From positions 212,908-276,907 of the forward strand of contig NZ_QFRA01000001.1 of assembly GCF_003243515.1 (NCBI RefSeq): a stretch of DNA of 64,000 nucleotides. The letters are read 5' to 3'. The DNA comes from Corynebacterium kroppenstedtii. GTDB lineage: Bacteria; Actinomycetota; Actinomycetes; Mycobacteriales; Mycobacteriaceae. The notes under the pieces were generated by a model. The model worked only from the letters and a program-made list of their open reading frames with translations. It made no database searches and was not told the DNA's origin. Of this stretch, positions 9,031 to 17,672 are shown piece after piece. The first letter of the stretch is position 1; every line of letters starts with the position of its first letter. Both the position numbers and the translations under genes were made by a program.

Positions 9031-10428
9031 ATGTCCTCCAACCCCAGTCAGAGATCCACTCACCAGAATATTTTGTTCGTTTTGTCTGGTAGCCGCGGCG
9101 ACATACAGCCCGCCATCAGTCTTGGTCTCGAACTCCAGGACTGTGGTCACACTGTCACGTTCCTATGCACGCCTAGCCTGACCACTTTTGCACGCACTGC
9201 CGGAATTCAGTCAGTGTTCCCTGCGGGGATCAATATCGGCGAAATGACCGATCGCGCACGATCAACATTGGCGAGCAAAAACCCCGTCGCTATTGCAAGA
9301 TTAGCCGCACAATTTCTTAAGCATTCCATTGATGATCTGCACCAGGACCTCATCAACTATTACTTTTCCGACAACAGTGCCCAGGGCTCGTCGGATACCG
9401 ACCACCCCGTGCTCACACAATCAACCCTGTTAATTGTGAACCCTATGTGCCAAAGGCAAGGGACATCGCTGGCTGAAAAATGGAATATTCCGCTCGTTGT
9501 TCTGCGATATGCACCGATTTCTCATAACAGTTATTCGGGCTGGCCGCATAAACTAACCCGCAATGCACCCAAATGGATAAAGAAGAATTCATGGCATATT
9601 CAGGAATGGTTTGACTTCCTTTTGTACGGGCATTGGGAGAATACATTCCGACGCCACCTTGGGCTCACTTCTCGATTCCACCCATTTACGCACTATTTAC
9701 GCGACCACTCGGTGCCTCAACTGCAGCTCTGCGACCCGAAAGTCGTCCCCGACATCGCGGCAGAGTGGGCGGGCACCAACAAAATTTTTGTCGGCTATCT
9801 TGATCTTCCGGCCTCCGCGCGGCGTCGTCTTGATGAACCGGATACTCTCCCCGCCGATCTTGACCACTGGATTTCCAATGGTAGCGCCCCACTTTTCGTG
9901 AGCTTCGGATCAATGCCGGTATCGACCCCCGCCCGGCTTGTGGACACCATTGTCTCCGCTGCACGAAAGCGAAACCTGCGCGTACTCTTCAGCGGATTCG
10001 ACGGTGTTGAGAATGTCACCAACGACAATCCACGAGCGACGTCCAGCGTCGGCAATCAAAGTCATGACGAAACTAACGATGTCTATTTCACCGGGGCGGT
10101 CAATCAGACTGCTGTTCTGCCACGATGCTGCGCGGCGGTTCATCACGGTGGAGCCGGCACCACCGCAGCAAGCTTGCGCTCCGGGAACCCCACCATGATT
10201 TATGCCTTCGGCTTCGAGCAACCATTCTGGGCATCATGCATCGAAAGCCTAGGCGTCGGGGTCGGTTCGTCATTGTCACATTTGACCGCTGAACACTTCG
10301 AGGACGACCTCGACCGGGCACTGTCGTCACCGGTTCGGGAGGCTGCACACGCATTCGCCGCCGAGATGACATCACCTGACCAGGCATTATCGACGGCGAT
10401 ACGCCTCATTGAAGAACAGGCTCACTAA
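9031..10428 (+). CDS. UGT/GT28-type glycosyltransferase
   Basis: This 465-residue protein has a GT-B fold signature. The N-terminus reads LFVLSGSRGDIQPAISLGLEL, the acceptor-domain start typical of GT28/UGT enzymes. The C-terminal nucleotide-sugar domain has PLFVSFGSMPV and the HHGGAGTT motif at residues 371-378, followed by FEQPFWA. This is the arrangement in mycobacterial glycopeptidolipid glycosyltransferases and sterol-glucosyltransferase-like proteins. It probably transfers a hexose or 6-deoxyhexose from an NDP-sugar to a lipid or small-molecule acceptor. The ribosome binding site AAGGA lies just before the ATG. By eye the gene is more AT-rich than its neighbours, which may point to acquisition by transfer. 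It is flanked on both sides by PapA-type acyltransferase genes, so product acylation is likely. No neighbouring sugar-biosynthesis genes are present. Confidence 0.85.
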   Translation: MSSNPSQRSTHQNILFVLSGSRGDIQPAISLGLELQDCGHTVTFLCTPSLTTFARTAGIQSVFPAGINIGEMTDRARSTLASKNPVAIARLAAQFLKHSIDDLHQDLINYYFSDNSAQGSSDTDHPVLTQSTLLIVNPMCQRQGTSLAEKWNIPLVVLRYAPISHNSYSGWPHKLTRNAPKWIKKNSWHIQEWFDFLLYGHWENTFRRHLGLTSRFHPFTHYLRDHSVPQLQLCDPKVVPDIAAEWAGTNKIFVGYLDLPASARRRLDEPDTLPADLDHWISNGSAPLFVSFGSMPVSTPARLVDTIVSAARKRNLRVLFSGFDGVENVTNDNPRATSSVGNQSHDETNDVYFTGAVNQTAVLPRCCAAVHHGGAGTTAASLRSGNPTMIYAFGFEQPFWASCIESLGVGVGSSLSHLTAEHFEDDLDRALSSPVREAAHAFAAEMTSPDQALSTAIRLIEEQAH

Positions 10429-10452
10429 TTCGTAGCAGCTTCCGTGAGGTGA

Positions 10453-11940
10453 TTACTGTCGGTCTGAAGCAGCGTTCTGAACCGCATCCTGAACCGCGTC
10501 GCGGAAGGCGTGGAAGAACGTCTGCAAAGACTCCGCAGCAACGGGGTTGTCCGGAGCTTGGCTTCCGACGAGCAACCCATCCGGATTACGGAAAACCCAC
10601 AAGCTGGCGTTTTTCGTCTTCCCAGTACCCGTGAGCAGGCGAATATTCGAGCCCTCCGGCTCCGTGAACCAGCTGAGGTCCATGTAGGTAACCAATTGCG
10701 GGCTATCGAAAATGCTCGCGTCCACTGCCCCCGCCGCTAACAGCGGCATGATTGACGCGTGGACAGGTTCATACAGGACCTCGCGCATTTTCTGCTGCGC
10801 CTCAGCGACGGTAGGCAAAATGTCGTCCAGGGTTTCACCCGTGATATCGAATGTCAGCGGGTTGAAGTTGCAGAACCAGCCCTGGGAGGTCGCATATTTC
10901 TTTCCTCGCGTGCTGTTCACCACGATGGTTGAATACCGACTTGTTTTCGCTGCTTTATGTTCCGCGAGCGCCAATAAGGCAAACACAACGGTACTAAAGC
11001 TAACTCCCTTCTCATGAGCTAATGCACGTAAAACTTTCACGTCATTAGCGTCGGCAAGTGTGAAATCTGCTTGGGTTTCTTTAACAGGCTGAGGCTCATT
11101 GTTTTCGATTCCGGTGGGCAAGGGGAATCGAGGGGCACCGCCCGTGGCCTGGACGAACTCCTGCATGAGCTTGACTCCTGGCGAATCAGGGGTGACCGTG
11201 GCAGCTCGTTGATATTCTTCGCGGGTATATTCCACAAAGCTTGGGTGCGTATCTTCCACTAAACCTGGCGCAGGAGTACCGGTGTACCGCGCCATTAATT
11301 CAAGAATGCCCACGCACAAAGACAATCCATCGCCAAAAGCATGGTCTACTGCATAAAAAACCTCGCAGTACTTACCCTTATCGACAGCACCGATAACAAA
11401 ACCGGGAAAGTGATCGAATACCGCGTGCGTTGGTAGATAATCATTCAAAATATCGTTCGCGGTTGTTGTGCCAGCGCCATCAGGTGCCTCCGCAAAGACT
11501 CGAGGGACAAGGTCGATGGCAGATGCGGGGACCGTCTTCCGCTCTACTGACGCGCCACCGAATTCAGGCTGCCCGCCACTAGCTTTAGCTGTGGCAGCAT
11601 CTGCGGCATCACCATTCGTACCCTGTGCGCTTGCGGTATCGGTATTGACGACGAAGGTACTCCGCAAGCCCTCATGCGAGCGCACAAAGTTGTTCACTGC
11701 CTTGGTCATTGCGTCCGTATTCAGCGGTCCGGGAAGGGTGGCCACCGCACAGGTGTAGGCGCGATGGGTGTTGCCCGCCTGTCGTTGAGTGAGGACTCCT
11801 CGGATGTGATCCTTCTGCAAAAACGATGGTGGCGTGGGATCCGTCGGTGTGTTCGTGGGGGCCTCAGCCATCTGATCGGACGGTTCCCATACCGTCAGCG
11901 CACCGTCGATAACCCACTCGCTACTTTCGATTGCTTTCAT
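10453..11940 (-). CDS. PapA/condensation-type acyltransferase 3
   Basis: The product is 495 residues. It has the fullest superfamily signature of the three: SHEGLRSTF near residues 88-97 and HAFGDG at 200-205 (HxxxDG). The C-terminal half contains SYSTVV-like and GWFCNFNPL strands, matching the Pap/condensation fold. A 50-residue Ala/Gly/Thr-rich insert (about 100-130) lies between the first strands. A good AAAGGAG ribosome binding site precedes the ATG at 11940. It ends 24 bases from the convergent glycosyltransferase and starts 99 bases after the stop of the MFS exporter gene, in the same direction, so exporter and acyltransferase may be co-expressed. Substrate unknown. Confidence 0.8.
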   Translation of the reverse strand: MKAIESSEWVIDGALTVWEPSDQMAEAPTNTPTDPTPPSFLQKDHIRGVLTQRQAGNTHRAYTCAVATLPGPLNTDAMTKAVNNFVRSHEGLRSTFVVNTDTASAQGTNGDAADAATAKASGGQPEFGGASVERKTVPASAIDLVPRVFAEAPDGAGTTTANDILNDYLPTHAVFDHFPGFVIGAVDKGKYCEVFYAVDHAFGDGLSLCVGILELMARYTGTPAPGLVEDTHPSFVEYTREEYQRAATVTPDSPGVKLMQEFVQATGGAPRFPLPTGIENNEPQPVKETQADFTLADANDVKVLRALAHEKGVSFSTVVFALLALAEHKAAKTSRYSTIVVNSTRGKKYATSQGWFCNFNPLTFDITGETLDDILPTVAEAQQKMREVLYEPVHASIMPLLAAGAVDASIFDSPQLVTYMDLSWFTEPEGSNIRLLTGTGKTKNASLWVFRNPDGLLVGSQAPDNPVAAESLQTFFHAFRDAVQDAVQNAASDRQ

Positions 11941-12039
11941 ACTTTGTCAGCTCTCCTTTGGGTTTACATCTACCCAAATTGTTCTATATTTCGCGATCGA
12001 GCGCTACGGGGTTGCGCTGGAAGCGGTCATAGCCGGTGG

Positions 12040-13581
12040 CTACAGGCCGGTATCCACAATTTCGCTCGGGTCGTTAATCTCGTTAATCTCACTCGGGTCA
12101 CTGTGCCCGGTATCCCGCAAACGGTCGTCCCGGACGAAGATTGCAGCAATAACGCCCGCAATCATTAAGGGAGCAAACGTCCCCAAGACAGGAATTAATG
12201 CATCGTGATAGGCCTGAGCGATGATGCTATGAACAGGCTCGTGCAGCTGTTTCATTGACTCCGGAGTCAGCGATGCGAATGACACACCAGTGCCGGTTTC
12301 AGCAAAACGGGCACTAGCACGGGAGGCGAAAAAGGCCCCGACGACGGACATTCCCAAGGTGCCCGCTAAATCCCTGAATAAACTATTCGACGCTGTTGCC
12401 GTACCCATCACCTTCGTCGAAAAAGAGTTTTGAACTACTAAAACAGAAAGTTGGGTTCCAAGGCCAAAACCGACGCCCAGGACACATAAGACAGCGATAA
12501 GGACATATACACCGGAGCCGGTGTGGAGTGCACTTAGTGCGAGAAATCCTGCTACACAGAACGCGCCACTCGTGACCAATAAGGCCCTATACTTTTCGGT
12601 CTTGCTGACCATAAATCCCGAAATAAGGGAGAAAGCAAACATCAACGCTGTCATCGGAAGAAGAACGAAACCAGCGGTAACAGCGTCGATTCCTTCGACA
12701 ATCTGTATATAGGCCGGCATATAGGTTGTGACGCCGAATGTTCCCAGAGCGAGCAGCATGCCGATAAGTGTGGCGAGGAAAAAGTTTCGGTTGGTGAGAA
12801 TATACGGGGGAAGGACAGGATCACCCGCATGCTTTTCTACCCACATGCATGCCACGACGCACACCGCTGCACCGACCATGCAGAGCAAAACTTTGGGCTG
12901 CCCCCAGCCTCCATGACCGGCCCAGGCCGTGCACAGGACGAGGAACGTAGACACGGCACCAATAAGAACCATTCCGGCCACGTCAATACGTGATGACTGT
13001 TTTTCCGGCTCTGGTTCTCGTAAGAACTTGAGACACAATAAGAGGGATACGATTCCGAAGGGAACGTTGACGCCGAAGGTCCAACGCCAATTCCAATATT
13101 CGGTGATTAATCCGCCCAAGACGGGACCGGCGACGGTAGAAATCACGAACACACTACCGATAAAACCCATATATTTTCCGCGCTCTCGGCGAGGAACAGC
13201 GGCGGCTAAGAGAGCTTGGGAGAGAACAACTAGGCCCCCGCCACCCATGCCTTGAATAAAGCGAGTGATAACTAGTGCCGGCATCGAGTTAACGAACGTC
13301 CCATATACGCATGAAATGATAAAAACGACCAAGGAAAAAAGGAACAGTTTCTTTAGCCCGTATCGGTCACCTAGTTTTCCATACATGGGGAGAAAAATCG
13401 TCGATGCCAGCATGTATGAGGTCGATATCCAGAGAATATGGTCGCCGCCGTGCAGACTTCCAACGATCGTTGGGAGCGCAACACTCAACATCGTCTGATT
13501 CACCGAAAACATAAACATTGCTAGGGACAAACCGACGACAATGAGCACAACACTGCTCGAACGTTGAGTCTGCTGAACCAT
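12040..13581 (-). CDS. MFS exporter, DHA2 (EmrB/QacA) type, 14 TM
   Basis: The 513-residue protein is hydrophobic throughout, with about 14 membrane spans. The N-terminal FSVNQTMLSVALPTIV helix is the drug:H+ antiporter-2 signature, followed by GKLGDRYGLKKLF (motif A) and RFIQGMGGGGLVVLSQALL. A C-terminal basic/acidic cytosolic tail follows. Such carriers export drugs, lipids or secondary metabolites with the proton gradient. It is immediately upstream of acyltransferase 3 and in the same direction, within a locus of acyltransferases and a glycosyltransferase, so export of the locus product is the simplest reading; self-resistance is an alternative. A GAGG element lies just before the ATG. 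A terminator-protected tRNA gene lies upstream at 13699. Confidence 0.85.
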   Translation of the reverse strand: MVQQTQRSSSVVLIVVGLSLAMFMFSVNQTMLSVALPTIVGSLHGGDHILWISTSYMLASTIFLPMYGKLGDRYGLKKLFLFSLVVFIISCVYGTFVNSMPALVITRFIQGMGGGGLVVLSQALLAAAVPRRERGKYMGFIGSVFVISTVAGPVLGGLITEYWNWRWTFGVNVPFGIVSLLLCLKFLREPEPEKQSSRIDVAGMVLIGAVSTFLVLCTAWAGHGGWGQPKVLLCMVGAAVCVVACMWVEKHAGDPVLPPYILTNRNFFLATLIGMLLALGTFGVTTYMPAYIQIVEGIDAVTAGFVLLPMTALMFAFSLISGFMVSKTEKYRALLVTSGAFCVAGFLALSALHTGSGVYVLIAVLCVLGVGFGLGTQLSVLVVQNSFSTKVMGTATASNSLFRDLAGTLGMSVVGAFFASRASARFAETGTGVSFASLTPESMKQLHEPVHSIIAQAYHDALIPVLGTFAPLMIAGVIAAIFVRDDRLRDTGHSDPSEINEINDPSEIVDTGL

Positions 13582-13658
13582 AAAACCTCATATTGTGGGA
13601 TGAATTGCGGGTAACGAATTAACACAGGCATAGTAGGCACAAAAGAGCACATATGCGT

Positions 13659-13691
13659 AAACCCCCAACGGTTGTTACCGCTGGGGGTTTA
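13659..13691 (-). terminator. Terminator downstream of tRNA-Ser(CGA)
   Basis: A stem of AAACCCCCA paired with TGGGGGTTT, extended inward by CGG/CCG with one mismatch, and a short loop. It lies 8 bases past the 3' end of the reverse-strand tRNA gene, and the transcript would end in a U-rich 3' arm. Confidence 0.75.
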
Positions 13692-13698
13692 CATAATG

Positions 13699-13786
13699 CG
13701 GTGGCGGAGGGATTTGAACCCTCGGTACGGGGTTACCGCACACGGCATTTCGAGTGCCGCACCTTCGGCCGCTCGGACACGCCACC
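13699..13786 (-). tRNA. tRNA-Ser(CGA)
   Basis: The reverse strand folds into an 88-nt class II tRNA. The acceptor stem GGTGGCG pairs with CGCCACC and is followed by discriminator G; the CCA is not encoded. The anticodon stem CGGCA/TGCCG encloses loop CTCGAAA, giving anticodon CGA (Ser, UCG codons). A long variable arm (TGTGCGGTAACCCCGTACC) identifies the serine family, and GGTTCAAATCC is the T arm. The terminator at 13659 follows directly. Confidence 0.95.
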
Positions 13787-13894
13787 GCGAACTAGGTTAG
13801 CCTAGGACTCCAAGCAGCCAAAATCACGCCCGTTTTCCCTGCTCAAACAGGAAACCAACGTCGTCACGCAATAACGGCAATCCCGCACTAATAA

Positions 13895-14056
13895 TTACTT
13901 GTCGAGAGAGTCGAAGCCCTTCTTGACCCCTTCTTTCGCCTTATCGGCCTTGTCGCCCAACTTGCTGTCGGCAACATCGTTAGCCTTTTCCTCAACCTTG
14001 TCGCGGTTGTCGGAAATAGCGTCCTTAGCCTTGTCCTTCAGATTGTCAAGATCCAT
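13895..14056 (-). CDS. Short antitoxin-like/CsbD-like helical protein (MT0933 type)
   Basis: A 53-residue, highly charged helical protein starting MDLDNLKDKAKDAISDNRDK and ending GVKKGFDSLDK. The alternating K/D/E/A heptad-like repeats resemble the MT0933-like antitoxin family and CsbD-type stress proteins of Actinobacteria. No toxin gene is adjacent, so the antitoxin label is only by resemblance. A GAGG element is seven bases upstream of the ATG at 14056. It is a stand-alone gene between tadA and tRNA-Ser(CGA). It is too short for most automatic gene-length cutoffs. Confidence 0.7.
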   Translation of the reverse strand: MDLDNLKDKAKDAISDNRDKVEEKANDVADSKLGDKADKAKEGVKKGFDSLDK

Positions 14057-14178
14057 CGTTAAACCTCATTTCGTAGTAGATAAAACCTGTGTTATCGACC
14101 GTAGCGATATTCGTGTTCCAATGCATCCTTTTCATGCGTTTTAGACAAATTTTTCGAGAGGCTTCCTAAAGTGCCGAC

Positions 14179-14685
14179 TCACTCCGACGCAGTTCGCTTC
14201 CGACGCTGCGCGAAAAACTTCTCCACAAGGTGCTGGCATTCTCGCTCCACCACACCACCCCTAACTTCAACAGGCGGGAAGGGCCACGCCGGATCACGCA
14301 CAACGTCAATCACCGAACCACACGCCCCGGTTTTCGGCTCATACGCACCGAAAATAATGCCACCTATGCGGGAGGTCACCGCAGCGCCCGCACACATCAC
14401 GCACGGCTCTAGGGTCACTACCAGAGTGTGGTTTTCCAGGCGCCAACCGTCGCCAACCTTGCGAGCAGCCTTTCTCAGAGCGATAACCTCAGCGTGGGCC
14501 GTCGGGTCCCCCGTGGATTCACGCTCATTACACCCCGCCCCCACAACACGGCCCGACGCGTCGACCACCACGGCTCCCACCGGGACATCGCCCGTCGGCG
14601 TCTGTTTCGCCACGTCTAAGGCCATTCGCATCCAGCATTCCGCCTGTTGCTCGGGAACAGGCCGCGGCAGCCCAGCACCAATCAC
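14179..14685 (-). CDS. tadA: tRNA-specific adenosine deaminase
   Basis: The product (168 residues from a GTG at 14685) has the cytidine/deoxycytidylate deaminase fold. The zinc site is HAE (His64, Glu66) plus PCVMC (Cys95, Cys98), with the TadA-specific PVGAVVVD and N-E-R-E strands. It converts A34 to inosine in tRNA-Arg(ACG), and a tRNA-Arg(ACG) gene lies in this window at 18764. It is 20 bases downstream of the tRNA adenosine deaminase-associated gene, in the same operon. Length is normal. The C-terminal HLVEKFFAQRRK basic helix is typical. Confidence 0.95.
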   Translation of the reverse strand: MIGAGLPRPVPEQQAECWMRMALDVAKQTPTGDVPVGAVVVDASGRVVGAGCNERESTGDPTAHAEVIALRKAARKVGDGWRLENHTLVVTLEPCVMCAGAAVTSRIGGIIFGAYEPKTGACGSVIDVVRDPAWPFPPVEVRGGVVERECQHLVEKFFAQRRKRTASE

Positions 14686-14705
14686 GTCAGCGACCTAATA
14701 AAGAC

Positions 14706-15218
14706 CTAATAATCGAGCTGCGCTACGTCGGCAAGCTCCTCATCCGCATTGATTTCCTCCGCAATACGGAGGAGCTGCTCCGATGCCCACAACTCATCGT
14801 CATCGCAGATCACAGCGAGCACATCGCTGGGTACACCGAGGTCCTCGAGAATCTCCAGGTCCCCTTCCGGCCACGGTTCCGCATCGGCACGCTCATCAGG
14901 GTCCATATCGGGGACGTCAACATCCAGCTCGTCCAATACTTCCGCGGCGTAGTCGTCCACAACAGCAGCGGTGGCGTCGGAAAGTAATAGCTGTGTCCCC
15001 CGTGGCGTCGGACGGATGAGGACAAACCAATCATCGTCCACACACACCATGCCAAAATTTGGCCCTTCGGAGCGCAAATCGCGCACAGCCCGCGTGGCCA
15101 CATCAAGGTCCCACATGGCGCGTTCAGGGAGGATCCGGCTCATCCACTGCCCATCTTGACTTGTCAGTGCAACGGCAAAAGTTGGAGTCTGGCCGTCGTC
15201 GTTCACACCCGCATTCAT
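14706..15218 (-). CDS. tRNA adenosine deaminase-associated protein
   Basis: An acidic protein of about 170 residues found next to tadA in most Actinobacteria. Visible features are TFAVALTSQDGQW, a central GMVCVDDDWFVLIRP strand pair, and the acidic stretch VLDELDVDVPDMDPDERADAEPW cut by a LEILEDLGVP helix. Its biochemical role is not established; the conserved pairing with tadA suggests a role in deaminase function. An in-frame GTG at 15248 would add ten residues; the ATG at 15218 is taken because it gives the family-like start MNAGVNDDG. Neither has a strong ribosome binding site. It is divergent from the tyrA gene by only about 40 bases. Confidence 0.8.
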   Translation of the reverse strand: MNAGVNDDGQTPTFAVALTSQDGQWMSRILPERAMWDLDVATRAVRDLRSEGPNFGMVCVDDDWFVLIRPTPRGTQLLLSDATAAVVDDYAAEVLDELDVDVPDMDPDERADAEPWPEGDLEILEDLGVPSDVLAVICDDDELWASEQLLRIAEEINADEELADVAQLDY

Positions 15219-15256
15219 ATAGATAACCGTAGTCGGACTGTGCCACACTTGTCAGA

Positions 15257-16211
15257 ATGAGCACCTCCACACCTGGGGCTCATTGGCGGCTCAATCATGC
15301 GCGACCTACAGGCCCGGGGGCGGCGAGTTTTCGGATGGGACCGCACGCAGTCCACAGTGACAAACATTATCGACGACGGTTTCAACGCGTCGAATGATTG
15401 CTCGGCCGTCCTCGAACGAGCCGAGGATGAGGATGCTCTTGTGGTGATCGCCACGCCGATGAGCGCTGTGGGGACCATGCTCGACCACATCGCGAAACAC
15501 GCCCCGACCTGCGGGATTACCGACGTTGTAAGTGTGAAACAGGCTGTCATACGGGAGGTTCGTGCGCGCGGGATGCATGATCGCTTCGTCGGCGGGCACC
15601 CCATGTCCGGCACAAGCCACAACGGGTGGGACGCGTCTCAGACGGGTTTATTTACCGGTGCGCCGTGGGTCGTTACGTTCGACAACGCGCCCATGGACGA
15701 CAGCGACGGTGGCCGGTGGTTGCGCGAATGGATGAGCGTGGTAAACCTCGCCTACGACGTCGGGGCCGAGGTCGTCCCGGCGCGGGCGCAGTCCCACGAC
15801 GCGGCCGTTGCCCGGATTTCTCATTTGCCGCACGTGTTGGCTGACGCTCTAGCGGTGGCTGGCGACAACGGGGGCGCATTGGCATTGTCCCTGGCCGCAG
15901 GCTCTTTCCGTGATGGCACGCGCGTTGCCGGTTCCGATCCCGGACTGACCGAGGCCATGTGCGAGAACAATGTAGAAGAAGTTCTCCGCGCCATTGAGGA
16001 AGTGCAAACCATGTTGGACGAGGCCCGAGAGAGTTTGAGGGCGACGCCACCCACGGTCGCGGAGCTGGCCGACGCTGGGCACCGGTCACGCATTCGGTAC
16101 GAAGCGCGCACGGGGAAGCGCCCGGTTTTGCGGCTGCATCCGGGTGATGCTGGCTGGGTGGATCAGCTTAAACAAGCCGAGAACCTCGGCGCGCGGATCG
16201 AAGTGTTCTAG
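15257..16211 (+). pseudogene. tyrA: Prephenate dehydrogenase, 5' end damaged by a small deletion
   Basis: The long frame reads LGLIGGSIMRDLQARGRRVFGWDR, then GHPMSGT, HDAAVARISHLPH and LRLHPGDAGWVDQLKQAENLGARIEVF, closely matching corynebacterial TyrA (about 320 residues) over its whole length. The frame has a TGA just before APPHLGLIGG and no start before the internal ATG at 15297. A normal start, ATG AGC ACC TCC ACA CCT (15257-15274), is present in another frame. The expected first beta strand and the first Gly of GxGxxGG are missing. A deletion of about 17 bases between two copies of CCT would explain both. Starting at 15297 would remove the dinucleotide-binding loop, so the gene as written is probably inactive. 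The catalytic His and substrate regions are intact. Its product would feed tyrosine synthesis. Confidence 0.75.
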
Positions 16212-16229
16212 GCGCGGGAGTTGTGGCCG

Positions 16230-17672
16230 CTACGCCTTCCATGACGTCGACAGAGGCCGCCCTTCCGCGTACCCGGCTGCCGATTGAATCCCAACGATCG
16301 CCCGCTCACGGAAGGTCTCGATCGTGTCCGCCCCTGCGTATGTAAATGCCGAGCGCACACCGGAAACAATGTGGTCAACCTGGTCTTCCACGCCTGGACG
16401 CTCCGGGTCAATGTACATGCGAGCCTGCGAAATGCCCTCTTCAAACATTGACCGTCGTGCGCGCTCGAACTCCTCGGTATGCAAATTGCGGTGCTCCACC
16501 GCCCGGTGAGACGCCATACCGAACGACTCCTTATACGCACGCCCGTCGTTTTCTTTGATCAAGTCACCCGGCGATTCCAAAGTTCCGGCAAACCATGATC
16601 CAATCATGACGTTGGATGCGCCGGCAGCCAATGCCAGGGCGACATCGCGCGGGTGCCGCACTCCCCCGTCGGCCCACACGTGAGCACCCACCTCGCGGGC
16701 TTTATCCGCACACTCTTTCACGGCAGAGAATTGCGGACGGCCGACACCGGTCTGCATACGGGTCGTACACATCGCACCAGGGCCCACCCCGACTTTAATA
16801 ATGTCGGCACCAGCAGCGGCGAGATCCTCGACGCCCTCCGCGGTCACGATATTCCCGGCGACGATGGGAACACCCAGATCCAGGGCTTTCACCTTGCGTA
16901 AAACGTCGATCATGTGCTGTTGATGGCCGTGGGCGGTGTCCACAACGATGACATCGGCACCTGCCTCAACCAGCGCGGTTGCCCGGCCCGTCGCGTCCCC
17001 ATTGATACCGATCGCCGCACCGACGCGAAGCGCCTTATTTTTATCGACCGCGGGCTGATACAGCGTGGCGCGCAATGCCGCCTTGCGCGTCATGATCCCC
17101 TTCAATTCACCATCCGCGCTGACCACGGGGGCGAGTTTTCGCGAAGCCTCGGACAGACACACGAAGGCCTCCTGCGGGGTGGTGTCGTCGCTAAGAGTGA
17201 CCAATGATGTACTCATCAACCGGCCGACCTGCGTGAAATTATCGACGCCACGCAGGTCCTTTTCGGTCACCAGACCGATGGGTTTTCCATCATCGACGAC
17301 GATGGCTGCGCCGTGAGCGCGTTTGGGCAAAAGGTGCCGCGTGTAGCCCGCGGTGTGGTGCGGTTTTACCGTGATGGGGGTGTCAAAGAAAAGGTCGGAG
17401 GACTTCACACTGGCGATGGTGTGGGCGACGATATCAGCCGGCACATCCTGCGGAATGATGGCGAATCCGCCGCGCCGGGCGATTGTCTCCGCCATGCGCC
17501 TCCCGGCCACCGCGGTCATGTTCGCGACGACGAGAGGGATCGTCGTTCCTGTCCCGTCGTTGGTGTGTAAATCCACTTTTTGACGGGATCCCACGGAGGA
17601 CCGTGACGGAACCATGAAGACGTCATCATAGGTGAGGTCGTACTGCGGGACCATACCGTTTAAGAAACGCAT
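16230..17672 (-). CDS. guaB1: GuaB1-type IMP dehydrogenase/GMP reductase family protein
   Basis: The 480-residue product begins MRFLNGMVPQYDLTYDDVF, the conserved start of actinobacterial GuaB1. Several longer in-frame starts (up to 17753) are rejected for that reason. It has a TIM barrel with VVANMTAVAGRRMAE, two CBS domains (about residues 95-210), VDTAHGHQQ, and the active-site Cys loop GVGPGAMCTTRMQTG near residue 300. In mycobacteria this paralogue works as a GMP reductase. Here it would interconvert GMP and IMP in purine salvage, though the direction is inferred from the family. It converges with tyrA, 18 bases between stops. Confidence 0.9.
   Translation of the reverse strand: MRFLNGMVPQYDLTYDDVFMVPSRSSVGSRQKVDLHTNDGTGTTIPLVVANMTAVAGRRMAETIARRGGFAIIPQDVPADIVAHTIASVKSSDLFFDTPITVKPHHTAGYTRHLLPKRAHGAAIVVDDGKPIGLVTEKDLRGVDNFTQVGRLMSTSLVTLSDDTTPQEAFVCLSEASRKLAPVVSADGELKGIMTRKAALRATLYQPAVDKNKALRVGAAIGINGDATGRATALVEAGADVIVVDTAHGHQQHMIDVLRKVKALDLGVPIVAGNIVTAEGVEDLAAAGADIIKVGVGPGAMCTTRMQTGVGRPQFSAVKECADKAREVGAHVWADGGVRHPRDVALALAAGASNVMIGSWFAGTLESPGDLIKENDGRAYKESFGMASHRAVEHRNLHTEEFERARRSMFEEGISQARMYIDPERPGVEDQVDHIVSGVRSAFTYAGADTIETFRERAIVGIQSAAGYAEGRPLSTSWKA

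Noticed and set aside
6041..13581. NRPS or PKS biosynthetic cluster
   Set aside because: Condensation-like domains are stand-alone; no adenylation, carrier, ketosynthase or thioesterase domain is visible.
13793..13811. DtxR-box-like sequence (TAGGTTAGCCTA)
   Set aside because: Only the left half matches the iron-regulator consensus and it lies just upstream of a tRNA gene, where it more simply serves as the -10 region.
13895..14056. Toxin-antitoxin module
   Set aside because: The short helical protein resembles MT0933-type antitoxins, but no toxin gene is next to it.
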